Assembly (NCBI GenBank): GCA_023391625.1
Contig: JAEWAN010000033.1
Coordinates: 62,001-126,000 of the forward strand
Length of the DNA: 64,000 nt
Origin: Bacteroidota bacterium
GTDB taxonomy: Bacteria > Bacteroidota > Bacteroidia > Bacteroidales > Paludibacteraceae
Reading direction: 5' to 3'
In this document: positions 1 through 8,566 of the stretch, piece by piece
Position numbering within the stretch: position 1 is the first letter of the stretch
Layout: each line of letters begins with the position of its first letter
Notes under the pieces: generated by a model
The model's input: only the letters and a program-made list of their open reading frames with translations
What the model was told of the DNA's origin: nothing
Database searches by the model: none
Made by a program: the position numbers and the translations under genes

Positions 1-2
1 TT

Positions 3-821
3 AAAAACATTGAGTTTAAAGTTACACAAGGATCTGCAGGAAAAATATACGATGAAAAAAATATCATCTCCAGGATATATTTTCCTTATATCTTTAAGCG
101 TCCCCACATCTTCTTATCCACCTCACCGTTAATGACCCAACACTTTAAAGGATGCTTCAGAATAACGGACAAAGAATGCATGGAAGGCACTTATCCAAGA
201 TGTGATATTTTTCAATGGGATAAATCCAGACTAACCGAATTCATTAATAAATATGAGCCTAAAGACACTAAAATATTAATAGATAAGCTGAAAACATTCA
301 ACAAATCCTATCTCTACATGCCTACCTGGCGGGAAACAAGATACGACTTCATTACAAGTGCCGGATTCAACTTCAAGGAACTGGACAAAGTTCTCAAAGA
401 AAAAAATGAAGTTTTCCTTCTTAAACTTCATCCCAGCACGAAACTGGATATTGAAAACATGAATGGATTAGAAAACATCCTGATATTAAATAATAAAATG
501 GATATTTATCCCGTACTTCCTTTTACAGACGTACTGATTACGGATTATTCATCCATATATTATGATTATCTTTTAATGGAGAACAAACAGGTACTTCTTT
601 TTCCCTTCGATTACAACGAGTACATAACAAAAGCAAGAGACCTCGCTTTTGATTTTGACACTTACACTCCCGGAAAAAGGGCGAATAATTTTGAAGAATT
701 ACTATATTACATTAAAAATGATACTCCGTTAGACTTTCCAAAAAAAGAATGGATCACTCAACAGTTTTGGAACGGCAATAAAGACAACTTATTGAGAAAA
801 ATAGAAACCCTTACAAAATAA
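3..821 (+). CDS. CDP-glycerol:poly(glycerophosphate) transferase family protein, 5' end outside the window
   Basis: The reading frame is open back to the left edge without a stop, so the first ATG at 132 is almost certainly internal and the gene starts outside the window. The visible 272 codons look like the C-terminal half of the Glyphos_transf family (CDP-glycerol glycerophosphotransferase, TagB/TagF-like). Supporting motifs are the YMPTWR stretch, FLLKLHP, and VLITDYSSIYYDYL followed by LLFPFD, which form the nucleotide-binding region. Family members move glycerol-phosphate or related polyol-phosphate units onto surface glycans; in Bacteroidales they occur in capsule loci. It is followed after 14 bases by glf, which supports a polysaccharide operon. 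The acceptor and exact donor cannot be told from sequence. Confidence 0.85.
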   Translation, partial: KNIEFKVTQGSAGKIYDEKNIISRIYFPYIFKRPHIFLSTSPLMTQHFKGCFRITDKECMEGTYPRCDIFQWDKSRLTEFINKYEPKDTKILIDKLKTFNKSYLYMPTWRETRYDFITSAGFNFKELDKVLKEKNEVFLLKLHPSTKLDIENMNGLENILILNNKMDIYPVLPFTDVLITDYSSIYYDYLLMENKQVLLFPFDYNEYITKARDLAFDFDTYTPGKRANNFEELLYYIKNDTPLDFPKKEWITQQFWNGNKDNLLRKIETLTK

Positions 822-835
822 ATAAACAAAAATTC

Positions 836-1942
836 ATGAAATATGATTTTTTAATTGTAGGAGCAGGACTTTTCGGAGCTACAATAGCCCAACAATTAGC
901 AGCCAATAAATACACCTGTCTAATCATAGACAGACGCCCTCATATAGGAGGTAATATTTACACTGAAATAATAAAAGATATTCATGTGCACAAATATGGT
1001 GCGCACATCTTCCATACAAATAATAAAGAAGTATGGGATTACGTAAATTCTTTTGTTGAATTCAACAGATTTACAAATTCTCCGGTGGCCTCCTATCAAG
1101 GTAAATTATATAATTTACCTTTCAACATGAACACCTTCTACCAGATGTGGGGAGTCAAAACACCACAGGAAGCGTTTGAAAAAATTGAAGCACAAAAAAA
1201 AGAAGCTAAAATTACCGATCCACAAAATCTGGAAGAACAGGCTATTTCACTTGTGGGGAGAGATATTTACAATACCTTAATAAAAGAATATACGGAAAAG
1301 CAATGGGGACGCAAGGCAACCTTACTGCCCAGTTTCATCATAAAAAGATTACCTGTAAGATTCACCTTCGACAACAATTACTTTAACGACAAATATCAGG
1401 GCATCCCGACAGAAGGATATACGGAACTAATTAAACGTATGACCCAAGAAGTAGAAGTTCGTTTAAACACAGATTTCTTTTCTGATAGAGACTATTTCTC
1501 CAACCTTGCAAAGAAAATCATATTCACAGGAGAAATTGATGCTTTTTTCAACTATTGCTATGGTAATCTGGAGTACAGGACATTAGATTTTGAAACAAAT
1601 ATCCTTGAAAATATTTCCAATTATCAGGGTAATGCTGTGGTCAATTATATTGACTCCACAATCCCCTATACCAGAATCATTGAACACAAACACTTCAATT
1701 TCGGACAACAAAAAGACACTATCATAACTAAAGAGTTCCCGAAAGAGTGGAAGCTTGGTGACGAACCTTACTATCCCATCAATGACTCTAAAAATACCGA
1801 CCTATACAACAAGTACCAGGCCCTTGCAAAAGAACAAACTAATGTTATTTTCGGCGGACGGCTAGCCGAATATCGTTATTACGATATGCATCAAGTAATA
1901 GAAAAAGCATTGCAGCTTGCTAAAGAAATACAAACAAGATAA
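836..1942 (+). CDS. glf: UDP-galactopyranose mutase
   Basis: Interconverts UDP-galactopyranose and UDP-galactofuranose, supplying Galf for surface polysaccharide. The 368-residue protein has the usual length. It opens with an FAD-binding Rossmann motif (FLIVGAGLFGATIA) and shows the family signatures HIGGNIYTE, YGAHIFHT, a QWG motif in the substrate region and VIFGGRLAEYRYYDMHQVI near the C-terminus, where the flavin and the diphosphate contacts lie. It sits in an operon with glycosyl and polyol-phosphate transferases, so the locus probably makes a Galf-containing glycan. The start ATG follows 14 bases after the upstream stop. Confidence 0.96.
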   Translation: MKYDFLIVGAGLFGATIAQQLAANKYTCLIIDRRPHIGGNIYTEIIKDIHVHKYGAHIFHTNNKEVWDYVNSFVEFNRFTNSPVASYQGKLYNLPFNMNTFYQMWGVKTPQEAFEKIEAQKKEAKITDPQNLEEQAISLVGRDIYNTLIKEYTEKQWGRKATLLPSFIIKRLPVRFTFDNNYFNDKYQGIPTEGYTELIKRMTQEVEVRLNTDFFSDRDYFSNLAKKIIFTGEIDAFFNYCYGNLEYRTLDFETNILENISNYQGNAVVNYIDSTIPYTRIIEHKHFNFGQQKDTIITKEFPKEWKLGDEPYYPINDSKNTDLYNKYQALAKEQTNVIFGGRLAEYRYYDMHQVIEKALQLAKEIQTR

Positions 1943-1952
1943 ACTAACTATT

Positions 1953-3170
1953 ATGACACAGATAGCAATCGTCAATCAGTTTGGAACAATTCCCGGAGAA
2001 AGCGGATACTCACGCACACATTATATAGCTCAATATCTAAGTGAAAGTGGGGTTCAGGTTGATTTTATATGCGGATCATTTAATCATTGGACGAAACGAC
2101 AAAAAGATGATGCTCTATATACAAACTCAAACCTCCCTTACCATACAGTCAGGATACAACAGCCGGACTATCCTAAAAACATATCCATCAAAAGGTTATT
2201 AAGCCTGAATATATATGCCCGCAATTTAAAAAACTACCTTTATCAGAATAAAGGGAAATATAATCTTATTATCAATGTCATGCCGCCATCCAAAGCTGGT
2301 GCGATTGTGGCTAAATTTTGTAAAAGTGAAAAAATACCTTTTGTCATTGATTTAAACGATCTATGGCCGGAAGCAATGGGCATGGTTATAAAAAACAAAG
2401 TAATAAGAAATATCGTAACATACCCGATGAAACGCAATGTGGACAAAGTGTACGCAGCTGCAGACGGTATCATCGGTACTTCTGATACGTACAGAGACCG
2501 ACCTCTTTTAGTAAATAAAAAAGACATACCTAAAATAACCGTTTATGTAGGCACTGATATTGATACCTTTGATAAAGGAATCAATGCAAATATACAGATC
2601 CCGCAACTTGAAAAAGACGGATATTGGGTTACATATGCGGGAACCCTTGGAGCCAGTTACGACATCCACACTTTAATCAAAGCAGGAGGCATACTGAAAA
2701 AGAAAGGATACAAGGATATAAAAATAATGATTCTGGGAGATGGACCTCTAAGAAAAGATTTTGAAGTTACAGCCAAAGAAGCTGAAGCCAATGTAGATTT
2801 TAAAGGATATATGCCTTATGATCAGATGGCCGCGTATTTAAAGATGTCCGATATATTAATCAATTCTTTCATCAAATCAGCTCCTCAAAGTATTGTAAAC
2901 AAAATTGGGGATTATCTGTCTGCCGGGAAACCGATGATAAACACCGGTTCTGACAAAGAATTCAGAGCGTTGGTTACCGATAAGAATTTTGGAATAAATG
3001 TAGAAGCTGAAAATCCGGAAGCATTGGCCGATGCGATTGAACTTTTATATCAATCCAAAGATAAAAGTGAGATTTATTCAAAAAATGCCAGAGAAACAGC
3101 AGAAAAATACTTTGACAGAAAAACATCGTACCAAGAAATAATTAAGTTAGTACGACAATTAACCCAATAA
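1953..3170 (+). CDS. glycosyltransferase family 4
   Basis: A GT-B fold retaining glycosyltransferase of about 405 residues. The N-terminal domain begins IAIVNQFGTIPGESGYSRTHYIAQYL, typical of GT4 enzymes. The C-terminal nucleotide-sugar domain shows YAGTLGASYDIHTLI, ILGDGPLRKDF, a GYMPYDQMAAYL segment and DYLSAGKPMINTGSDKEF in place of the EX7E region. An upstream in-frame start at 1917 would overlap glf and add 12 unconserved residues; the ATG at 1953, ten bases after the glf stop, is the better start. It likely adds one sugar to the lipid-linked repeat unit at the inner face of the cytoplasmic membrane. Donor and acceptor are unknown. Confidence 0.9.
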   Translation: MTQIAIVNQFGTIPGESGYSRTHYIAQYLSESGVQVDFICGSFNHWTKRQKDDALYTNSNLPYHTVRIQQPDYPKNISIKRLLSLNIYARNLKNYLYQNKGKYNLIINVMPPSKAGAIVAKFCKSEKIPFVIDLNDLWPEAMGMVIKNKVIRNIVTYPMKRNVDKVYAAADGIIGTSDTYRDRPLLVNKKDIPKITVYVGTDIDTFDKGINANIQIPQLEKDGYWVTYAGTLGASYDIHTLIKAGGILKKKGYKDIKIMILGDGPLRKDFEVTAKEAEANVDFKGYMPYDQMAAYLKMSDILINSFIKSAPQSIVNKIGDYLSAGKPMINTGSDKEFRALVTDKNFGINVEAENPEALADAIELLYQSKDKSEIYSKNARETAEKYFDRKTSYQEIIKLVRQLTQ

Positions 3171-3185
3171 TATATTATAATTATT

Positions 3186-3193
3186 TAATTTTG
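3186..3193 (+). promoter_or_regulatory. possible -7 element upstream of the aminotransferase
   Basis: TAATTTTG matches the Bacteroidetes -7 consensus TAnnTTTG and lies 50 bases before the aminotransferase ATG, in the only sizeable gap (73 bases) in this operon. No good TTTG is seen at the -33 position, so it may be a weak internal promoter or chance. Confidence 0.35.
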
Positions 3194-3243
3194 CAGTTCA
3201 AAAGTTTAAAAATAGTTTCACTGCATTTATAAACAGTTATTTT

Positions 3244-4458
3244 ATGCCAATACCATTTTCTCCTCCTCATATAGATGACAAAATCATCAATGAAGTTGTC
3301 GATACATTAAAATCCGGTTGGATCACTACCGGCCCAAAAACAAAGAAATTTGAACGTAACCTGGCAGAATATTGTGGTAACCAGTGTACAGTAGCCGTTA
3401 ATTCAAACACCTTTGGGCTGGAAATGATTTTACGCTGGTTCGGAGTGAGTGCCGGAGACGAAGTTATTGTCCCTGCTTACACCTATTGCGCTACAGCCAA
3501 TGTCGTAGTACATTGTGGAGCTACGCCTGTTATGGTCGATATCAATAGCGAGGACATGAACATTTCATTGGAAGGAGTAAAAAAAGCTATAACTCCAAAG
3601 ACAAAAGCAATCATCCCTGTTGATTTAGGAGGTATGCCTTGCGATTATAACGAGCTCTTTGACCTTATCAATTCTCATGACATAAAATCCCTGTTTTCAC
3701 CACGTACCGAAGAACAATCCCAGTTAGGACGTATACTCATATTATCCGATTCCGCCCATTCCATTGGGGGGGAATATTATGGTCGTAAAACAGGCAGCCT
3801 GGCAGACGTATCGGTTTTCTCTTTCCACGCTGTAAAGAACCTAATCACCGCAGAAGGAGGAGGAATTGCACTGAATCTGCCCGAACCGTTTGACAACAAA
3901 GCGCTATACGATTACCTATGTGTCTACATCCTACACGGACAAAACAAAGATGCTTTGGCTAAGACAAAAATAGGAGCATGGAAATACGATGTCATCACCA
4001 ACGGATATAAAGGAAATATGACAGATATTCATGCCTCTATCGGATTAGTAGAATTAGGCAGATATGAAGAAGACATTCTTCCATACCGCAGACATATTTT
4101 TGACAAATATGCGGAAGCCTTCTCCCGTTGTTCCTGGGCAGAACTTCCTTTATATGAAACAGAGAATAAAAAAAGTTCATACCATCTTTACTGCCTGCGT
4201 ATAAAAAATATTACGGAAGCCCAGCGGGATGAAATAATACAGCGCATATTCGAGAAAGGAGTTTCAGTAAACGTACATTATCAGCCATTACCTTTACTTA
4301 CCGCTTTCAAAAATTTAGGTTACAAAATGAGCGATTATCCTGTTTCTTACGACACCTATTCCCGGGAGATAACTTTACCTGTCTGGTATGGTCTAAACGA
4401 CGACATGATTAATCAAGTGACAGAAGCTGTAATAACCTCCGTAAATGAAGTAATATGA
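3244..4458 (+). CDS. DegT/DnrJ/EryC1 family sugar aminotransferase
   Basis: A 404-residue PLP-dependent aminotransferase of fold type I that converts a keto-sugar nucleotide to an amino sugar for glycan synthesis. The family pattern is clear: FSPPHIDDKIINEVVDTLKSGWITTGP at the N-terminus, EVIVPAYTYCATANVV, SDSAHSIGGEYYGRKTG, and FSFHAVKNLITAEGGGI with the Schiff-base lysine near residue 198. The C-terminal domain has VSVNVHYQPLPLL, typical of these enzymes. The stop overlaps the next gene's start by four bases (ATGA), so the two are translationally coupled. The pairing with a PglC-like transferase suggests that the first sugar of the repeat unit may be a diamino or amino-deoxy sugar; this is inference. 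Confidence 0.93.
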   Translation: MPIPFSPPHIDDKIINEVVDTLKSGWITTGPKTKKFERNLAEYCGNQCTVAVNSNTFGLEMILRWFGVSAGDEVIVPAYTYCATANVVVHCGATPVMVDINSEDMNISLEGVKKAITPKTKAIIPVDLGGMPCDYNELFDLINSHDIKSLFSPRTEEQSQLGRILILSDSAHSIGGEYYGRKTGSLADVSVFSFHAVKNLITAEGGGIALNLPEPFDNKALYDYLCVYILHGQNKDALAKTKIGAWKYDVITNGYKGNMTDIHASIGLVELGRYEEDILPYRRHIFDKYAEAFSRCSWAELPLYETENKKSSYHLYCLRIKNITEAQRDEIIQRIFEKGVSVNVHYQPLPLLTAFKNLGYKMSDYPVSYDTYSREITLPVWYGLNDDMINQVTEAVITSVNEVI

Positions 4459-5042
4459 TTCGTTTATGTGATATCATCTTTTCAGCCTTAGGATTAATAA
4501 TCTTATCCCCTTTATTCCTCATTATTGCTATCTGGATCAGTTTAGATAGTCCGGGAGGAGTATTTTACAGGCAAACCAGGGTCGGTAAAGACGGAGTGGA
4601 CTTCAAATTGTTTAAATTCCGCTCTATGAGCACCGGATCTGATAAAAAAGGGCTTATTACCGTGGGGATGCAAGACAGCCGTATTACAAAAGCCGGCCAG
4701 TTTCTAAGGAAATACAAGTTAGACGAACTTCCGCAACTCATTAACGTGCTAATCGGAGATATGAGTATAGTAGGCCCTCGCCCGGAAGTACGTAAATATG
4801 TAAACCTTTACAATGAAGAGCAACAAAAAGTCTTATCCGTACGCCCAGGTATTACAGATTATGCCTCAATAGAATATATCAATGAAAACGAGATATTGGG
4901 CAAATCAACAAACCCTGACCAAGATTATATCAATATTATTATGCCGGATAAGATACGTTATAATATGAAATATATAAATAACCGCTCACTTAAAGAATAC
5001 TTTAAAGTCATTTTCCTCACTTTAAAGAAAATTGTAAACTAA
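4455..5042 (+). CDS. PglC-like undecaprenyl-phosphate sugar phosphotransferase
   Basis: A small (195 residues) monotopic phosphoglycosyl transferase that starts glycan assembly by moving a sugar-1-phosphate onto undecaprenyl phosphate. It has one N-terminal membrane-associated helix (residues 6-28) followed by FYRQTRVGKDGVDFKLFKFRSM, the LRKYKLDELPQLINVL segment with the catalytic Asp-Glu pair, and SIVGPRPEVRKYV. The length matches the compact PglC/WecA-independent class, without the extra membrane domain of WcaJ. It overlaps the aminotransferase gene by four bases and is followed by a strong terminator, so it is the last gene of the polysaccharide operon. Confidence 0.94.
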   Translation: MIRLCDIIFSALGLIILSPLFLIIAIWISLDSPGGVFYRQTRVGKDGVDFKLFKFRSMSTGSDKKGLITVGMQDSRITKAGQFLRKYKLDELPQLINVLIGDMSIVGPRPEVRKYVNLYNEEQQKVLSVRPGITDYASIEYINENEILGKSTNPDQDYINIIMPDKIRYNMKYINNRSLKEYFKVIFLTLKKIVN

Positions 5043-5079
5043 AAAAATCCTGTCAAATTTCTTTTGACAGGATTTTTTT
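5042..5079 (+). terminator. intrinsic terminator of the polysaccharide operon
   Basis: A stem of ATCCTGTCAAA pairing with TTTGACAGGAT, with an A-run before and a T-run after. It starts directly after the sugar transferase stop codon and can also work for glgB on the other strand. Confidence 0.9.
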
Positions 5080-5148
5080 ATCAAAACAGTCGTATATTTT
5101 ATATTCCTCAAAAAAAGAGAGGTAATGATACAAAAAAAACGGATTGAT

Positions 5149-7155
5149 TTACTTCTCTTTCTTTAAGACAAAAGCTGAACGAGCTGGAATATATAATTTC
5201 AACCACTGCTTTCCATTATCAGCTTTTTGAGAATCCTCCATAGTAAGATGCACGATCTTCTCATCTAACAATCCGAAGCCATCAAACAGAGGATTATCCG
5301 TATTTAAAACAGTTCTATATGCTCCCGGTTCTGCCAGTATTCCATAATCGGTATAAGAATGAACACCACTAAAGTTAAACACAAAAATCAAATCTCCACG
5401 TTGATATGCCAACACCTGGTCTCCTTCTTTATCCCATAATTGATAAATAGGCAATAAATTAAAATGTTCTACGGAACGAATCAACTTCATCATAGCTTTA
5501 TCAAACTCGCCAAGTCCCTGATATAAATAGTTCGGATTATCCACCAGTTCCCACTGACGCCGTGCATACTTGTAAGACCATCCATTACCTTCACGAGGAA
5601 AATCAATCCATTCCGGATGTCCGAACTCATTGCCCATAAAATTAAGATATCCTCCATTCATAGTAGTAGCGGTAATCAGACGAATCATCTTATGTAAAGC
5701 AATACCACGGTCCACCAACAAAGTATTGTCACCCTTCTGCATATGCCAGTACATTTCGGCATCAATCAACCTGAAAATAATCGTCTTATCCCCTACCAAA
5801 GCCTGGTCATGACTTTCGGCATAATTAATCGTCCTCTCATCTACACGACGGTTGGTCATTTCCCAGAAAATATGTCCTACCTTCCAGTTTTCATCCTTCA
5901 CTTCCTTTATATACTTAATCCAGAAATCAGGAATACCCATAGCCAGACGAAAATCAAACCCCATTCCTCCATCCTCTATTTTATTGGCCAATCCGGGCAT
6001 ACCGCTCATTTCCTCCGCTATCGTAATAGCATTAGGGTTTACTTCATGAATCAGCTTATTAGCGAGCGTAAGGTAGCAAATAGCATCCCCGTCCTGATTC
6101 ATATTATAATAAGAGTCGTATCCATTAAAATCCTCGCCTAAGCCATGGCTACGGTATAGCATAGACGTAACACCGTCAAAACGGAATCCATCAAAACGAT
6201 ACTCTTCCAGCCAATACTTACAGTTAGACAACAAAAAATGTATTACTTCCGGTTTTGCATAATCAAAAAGCAAAGAATCCCAGGCCGGATGTTCGCGCCG
6301 CCCTCCTCCGTGAAAATACTGGTAAGGAGTACCGTCAAAACGTCCCAGTCCTTCCACCTCATTCTTCACTGCATGAGAATGAACCAAATCCATAATGACC
6401 GAAATACCCCGGTTATGAGCGTCGTCTATCAATCTTTTCAAATCATCCGGAGTTCCAAAGCGTGAAGAAGCAGCAAAAAAGCTGGATACATGATACCCGA
6501 AAGAACCATAATAAGGATGTTCCTGTATAGCCATTATCTGAATACAGTTATATCCCCCTTCAGCAATCCGAGGCAAAACATTCAAGCGAAACTCCTCATA
6601 TGAAGCAACCTTCTCCTCATTACTGGACATGCCGATATGGCATTCGTAAATCAACAACGGATCCTTTGTCGGAATATAATTGGTGTTTTTTATAACATAA
6701 GGCTTGACCGGATCCCACACCTGAGCACTAAATATTTTTGTATTTTCATCCTGAACCACCCGATTGGTCCAGGCAGGTATACGTTCTCCGCTGCCACCTT
6801 CCCACTCTACCAACAACTTATAAAACTGTCCATGATGCATGGCGAATTCAGGCAAGTGAATCTCCCAGTTTCCATTCTGTTGCTTCTTTAACTGATACTC
6901 CTCCCGCTTTTCCCAATTATTAAAATCACCGATCAAATAAATAGCCGTCGCATTGGGAGCCCATTCCCGAAAGACCCAACCTTCTGAAACCTTATGTAAC
7001 CCAAAATATAAATAACCGGTTGCAAAATCAGATAAGCTCTGATTGCCGCCTGTTATCCTCTCTTCCACATACTTACTATATTCGTATCGTCCGTAAATAG
7101 CTTCTGCATATGGTTCCAGATAAGGATCAGATTTTACAATGGGAAGAATTTTCAT
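5149..7155 (-). CDS. glgB: 1,4-alpha-glucan branching enzyme
   Basis: Makes alpha-1,6 branches in glycogen. The 668-residue protein has an N-terminal CBM48 domain (about 50-150, with FREWAPNATAIYLIGDFNNW), a GH13 catalytic barrel and a C-terminal beta domain ending in PARSAFVLKK. Catalytic residues are visible: the nucleophile Asp327 in DGFRFDGVT, the acid Glu381 in IAEEMSG, and the transition-state Asp in the AESHDQ motif. MDLVHSHAVKN is conserved region I. It is shorter than the enterobacterial enzyme and resembles the eukaryote-like branch of GlgB. It lies 44 bases downstream of a YhcH-family gene on the same strand and may be cotranscribed with it. Confidence 0.95.
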   Translation of the reverse strand: MKILPIVKSDPYLEPYAEAIYGRYEYSKYVEERITGGNQSLSDFATGYLYFGLHKVSEGWVFREWAPNATAIYLIGDFNNWEKREEYQLKKQQNGNWEIHLPEFAMHHGQFYKLLVEWEGGSGERIPAWTNRVVQDENTKIFSAQVWDPVKPYVIKNTNYIPTKDPLLIYECHIGMSSNEEKVASYEEFRLNVLPRIAEGGYNCIQIMAIQEHPYYGSFGYHVSSFFAASSRFGTPDDLKRLIDDAHNRGISVIMDLVHSHAVKNEVEGLGRFDGTPYQYFHGGGRREHPAWDSLLFDYAKPEVIHFLLSNCKYWLEEYRFDGFRFDGVTSMLYRSHGLGEDFNGYDSYYNMNQDGDAICYLTLANKLIHEVNPNAITIAEEMSGMPGLANKIEDGGMGFDFRLAMGIPDFWIKYIKEVKDENWKVGHIFWEMTNRRVDERTINYAESHDQALVGDKTIIFRLIDAEMYWHMQKGDNTLLVDRGIALHKMIRLITATTMNGGYLNFMGNEFGHPEWIDFPREGNGWSYKYARRQWELVDNPNYLYQGLGEFDKAMMKLIRSVEHFNLLPIYQLWDKEGDQVLAYQRGDLIFVFNFSGVHSYTDYGILAEPGAYRTVLNTDNPLFDGFGLLDEKIVHLTMEDSQKADNGKQWLKLYIPARSAFVLKKEK

Positions 7156-7199
7156 ACAAAATTATTTTAATTATACTTACTCGAATTTTTTGATAATAC

Positions 7200-7646
7200 T
7201 TATACCCTGACCTTTACAATAAGCTTTTTATACGTAGAATCGGAAATACCCGGCTGATGTCCATCCTCCGGAAAGAAAACAGCAAATTCATACGGTTTTA
7301 CCCGAATCAGGTTTGAAGCCTTATCTGCATAAAAGGTAACATCTTTATCTGCATTATAAGGTTGCGATACTTCCTGTAACTTACAAGTAGGAGTCCATCC
7401 CATAAATTCCGTTCCACCAATGGGTATCTGGATATCAATATAGTTTTTATGCGTTTCCATACGGGCTTCCTCCTCTGTTTTACCTACGATTTCAACCACA
7501 TTAATATACAGGTCATCTCCCTCCAATTTAATTTTACCTAAAGGCAAAATTTCAGGGTCATTCTGTTGCAGGAAATCACACACCTTTTTAAACCGATGGT
7601 GTACTCCTTCATACACCTTCAAATTCTGTAACGTATCTAAAATCAT
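7200..7646 (-). CDS. YhcH/YjgK/YiaL family protein
   Basis: A 148-residue cupin-like protein of the YhcH/YjgK/YiaL family (old DUF386, EbgC-like). Characteristic pieces are the metal- and ligand-binding stretch EARMETHKNYIDIQIPIGG, the middle MGWTPTC, and AVFFPEDGHQPGI, which contains the conserved His residues. Members are linked to sialic acid, sugar acid and beta-galactoside metabolism, but a specific substrate cannot be assigned here. It sits between a DUF2461 gene (28 bases upstream) and glgB (44 bases downstream), so the three probably form one transcript. Confidence 0.88.
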   Translation of the reverse strand: MILDTLQNLKVYEGVHHRFKKVCDFLQQNDPEILPLGKIKLEGDDLYINVVEIVGKTEEEARMETHKNYIDIQIPIGGTEFMGWTPTCKLQEVSQPYNADKDVTFYADKASNLIRVKPYEFAVFFPEDGHQPGISDSTYKKLIVKVRV

Positions 7647-7674
7647 TTTATCCGTTTTTTATTTCATTATATCA

Positions 7675-8352
7675 TTAATCCATCAATTCATCAACCGTAT
7701 AATTCAGAAAACGATTAAACTGATAACCGGTTTTAAAAACATCGGTTGCACGCCGCACAAAATCTTCAGCTTTCAGCATATCTTCCGACAGTGGAAAGTC
7801 AACCAGATAATGCTTCAACTTCAGCAGCTCTGCATCTGGAAAATCCTTAGGAAATCCTTTCGGCACATTCTTTAATTTATCCTCTTCAAAAAAACGTGGA
7901 AAATAGCGGGCAAAATCTTTCTGAGAACGTATTTCATTAAGTTCTTCTATGTTATCATACACACTTTGCCGTAAAGCTTTCAACAGATTGGGCTCCGGCG
8001 ACCAGATTCCCACAGACAAAAAGGAACTGCCTGGTTCTAAATGCAAATAATATCCTCCACGAACACTTTTCCGTCCGCCTTTAGCCGCCATATAGGCACC
8101 AAAATATGTTTTATAAGGAGTTTTATCATAAGAAAAACGTATATCCCTATAAATTCTGAATATACATTCCTTCGGAGTCAAAGATTTTAATTCATCGTCA
8201 AACCCGGATATTTCAGCAATCAACTCAGCAGTCAATTGTTCAAAATCACCGCGTACTTTATTATACCAGTCCTTATTTTCATTAAACCACTCTCGGTTAT
8301 TATTTCTTTTTAATTGATCTACAAACTGTAATATATCCTGAGGTACAACCAT
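7675..8352 (-). CDS. DUF2461 family protein
   Basis: A DUF2461 (TIGR02453) protein of about 225 residues with unknown biochemical function. Typical motifs are FVDQLKRNNNREWFNENKDWY near the start, ECIFRIYRDIRFSYDKTPYKTYFGAYM, and GGYYLHLEPGSSFLSVGIW. A longer frame reaches 8382, but the added ten residues are not family-like and a -7 element (TATATTTG, minus strand 8379-8372) lies between the two candidate starts, so the ATG at 8352 is preferred. It is the first gene of a likely three-gene unit with the YhcH-family gene and glgB. Confidence 0.88.
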   Translation of the reverse strand: MVVPQDILQFVDQLKRNNNREWFNENKDWYNKVRGDFEQLTAELIAEISGFDDELKSLTPKECIFRIYRDIRFSYDKTPYKTYFGAYMAAKGGRKSVRGGYYLHLEPGSSFLSVGIWSPEPNLLKALRQSVYDNIEELNEIRSQKDFARYFPRFFEEDKLKNVPKGFPKDFPDAELLKLKHYLVDFPLSEDMLKAEDFVRRATDVFKTGYQFNRFLNYTVDELMD

Positions 8353-8371
8353 AAAATATGCATTTGATTCA

Positions 8372-8379
8372 CAAATATA
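8372..8379 (-). promoter_or_regulatory. candidate -7 box of the DUF2461-yhcH-glgB unit
   Basis: TATATTTG on the minus strand fits TAnnTTTG. It lies about 20 bases before the preferred start at 8352 and inside the longer reading frame, which argues against the 8382 start. No clear -33 TTTG is seen. Confidence 0.45.
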
Positions 8380-8430
8380 CATATATTTTTAAGTAAAAGT
8401 CTGGGGTAGCTTGTAGTTTTTTTCAATTGT

Positions 8431-8468
8431 ATCTGATTTTACCAAAGTCAGATACCTATTTGGTAAAA
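8431..8468 (+). promoter_or_regulatory. nested palindromes upstream of pheS
   Basis: Two overlapping inverted repeats occur just upstream of the pheS -7 box. ATCTGA (8431-8436) pairs with TCAGAT (8448-8453), and TTTTACCAAA (8437-8446) pairs with TTTGGTAAAA (8459-8468), each without mismatches. They are candidates for a regulator binding site. No regulator is identified. Confidence 0.5.
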
Positions 8469-8474
8469 AATATG

Positions 8475-8482
8475 TACTTTTG
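8475..8482 (+). promoter_or_regulatory. -7 box of the pheS promoter
   Basis: TACTTTTG is an exact TAnnTTTG match. Transcription would start near 8489, leaving a leader of about 78 bases. The nearest TTTG upstream is too close (12 bases) to be a normal -33 element, which suggests activator dependence or a degenerate -33. Confidence 0.6.
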
Positions 8483-8499
8483 CATTGAGTTTAAACAAG

Positions 8500-8530
8500 C
8501 TGCCTCGCGGCATATAGTTCTACAAGGCAG
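8500..8530 (+). promoter_or_regulatory. pheS leader hairpins, mutually exclusive
   Basis: In the leader, CTGCCT (8500-8505) can pair with AGGCAG (8525-8530), or TGCC (8501-8504) can pair with GGCA (8509-8512) around a four-base loop. The two pairings share bases and exclude each other. This could be an attenuator or a translational control element, but there is no T-run next to it. Confidence 0.4.
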
Positions 8531-8566
8531 AAAAACGTTTTTAATTTCTGAAACAAATCAACAAAA

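Noticed and set aside
132..134. ATG as start of the first gene
   Set aside because: The same frame stays open with family-like residues back to the window edge, so this Met is internal.
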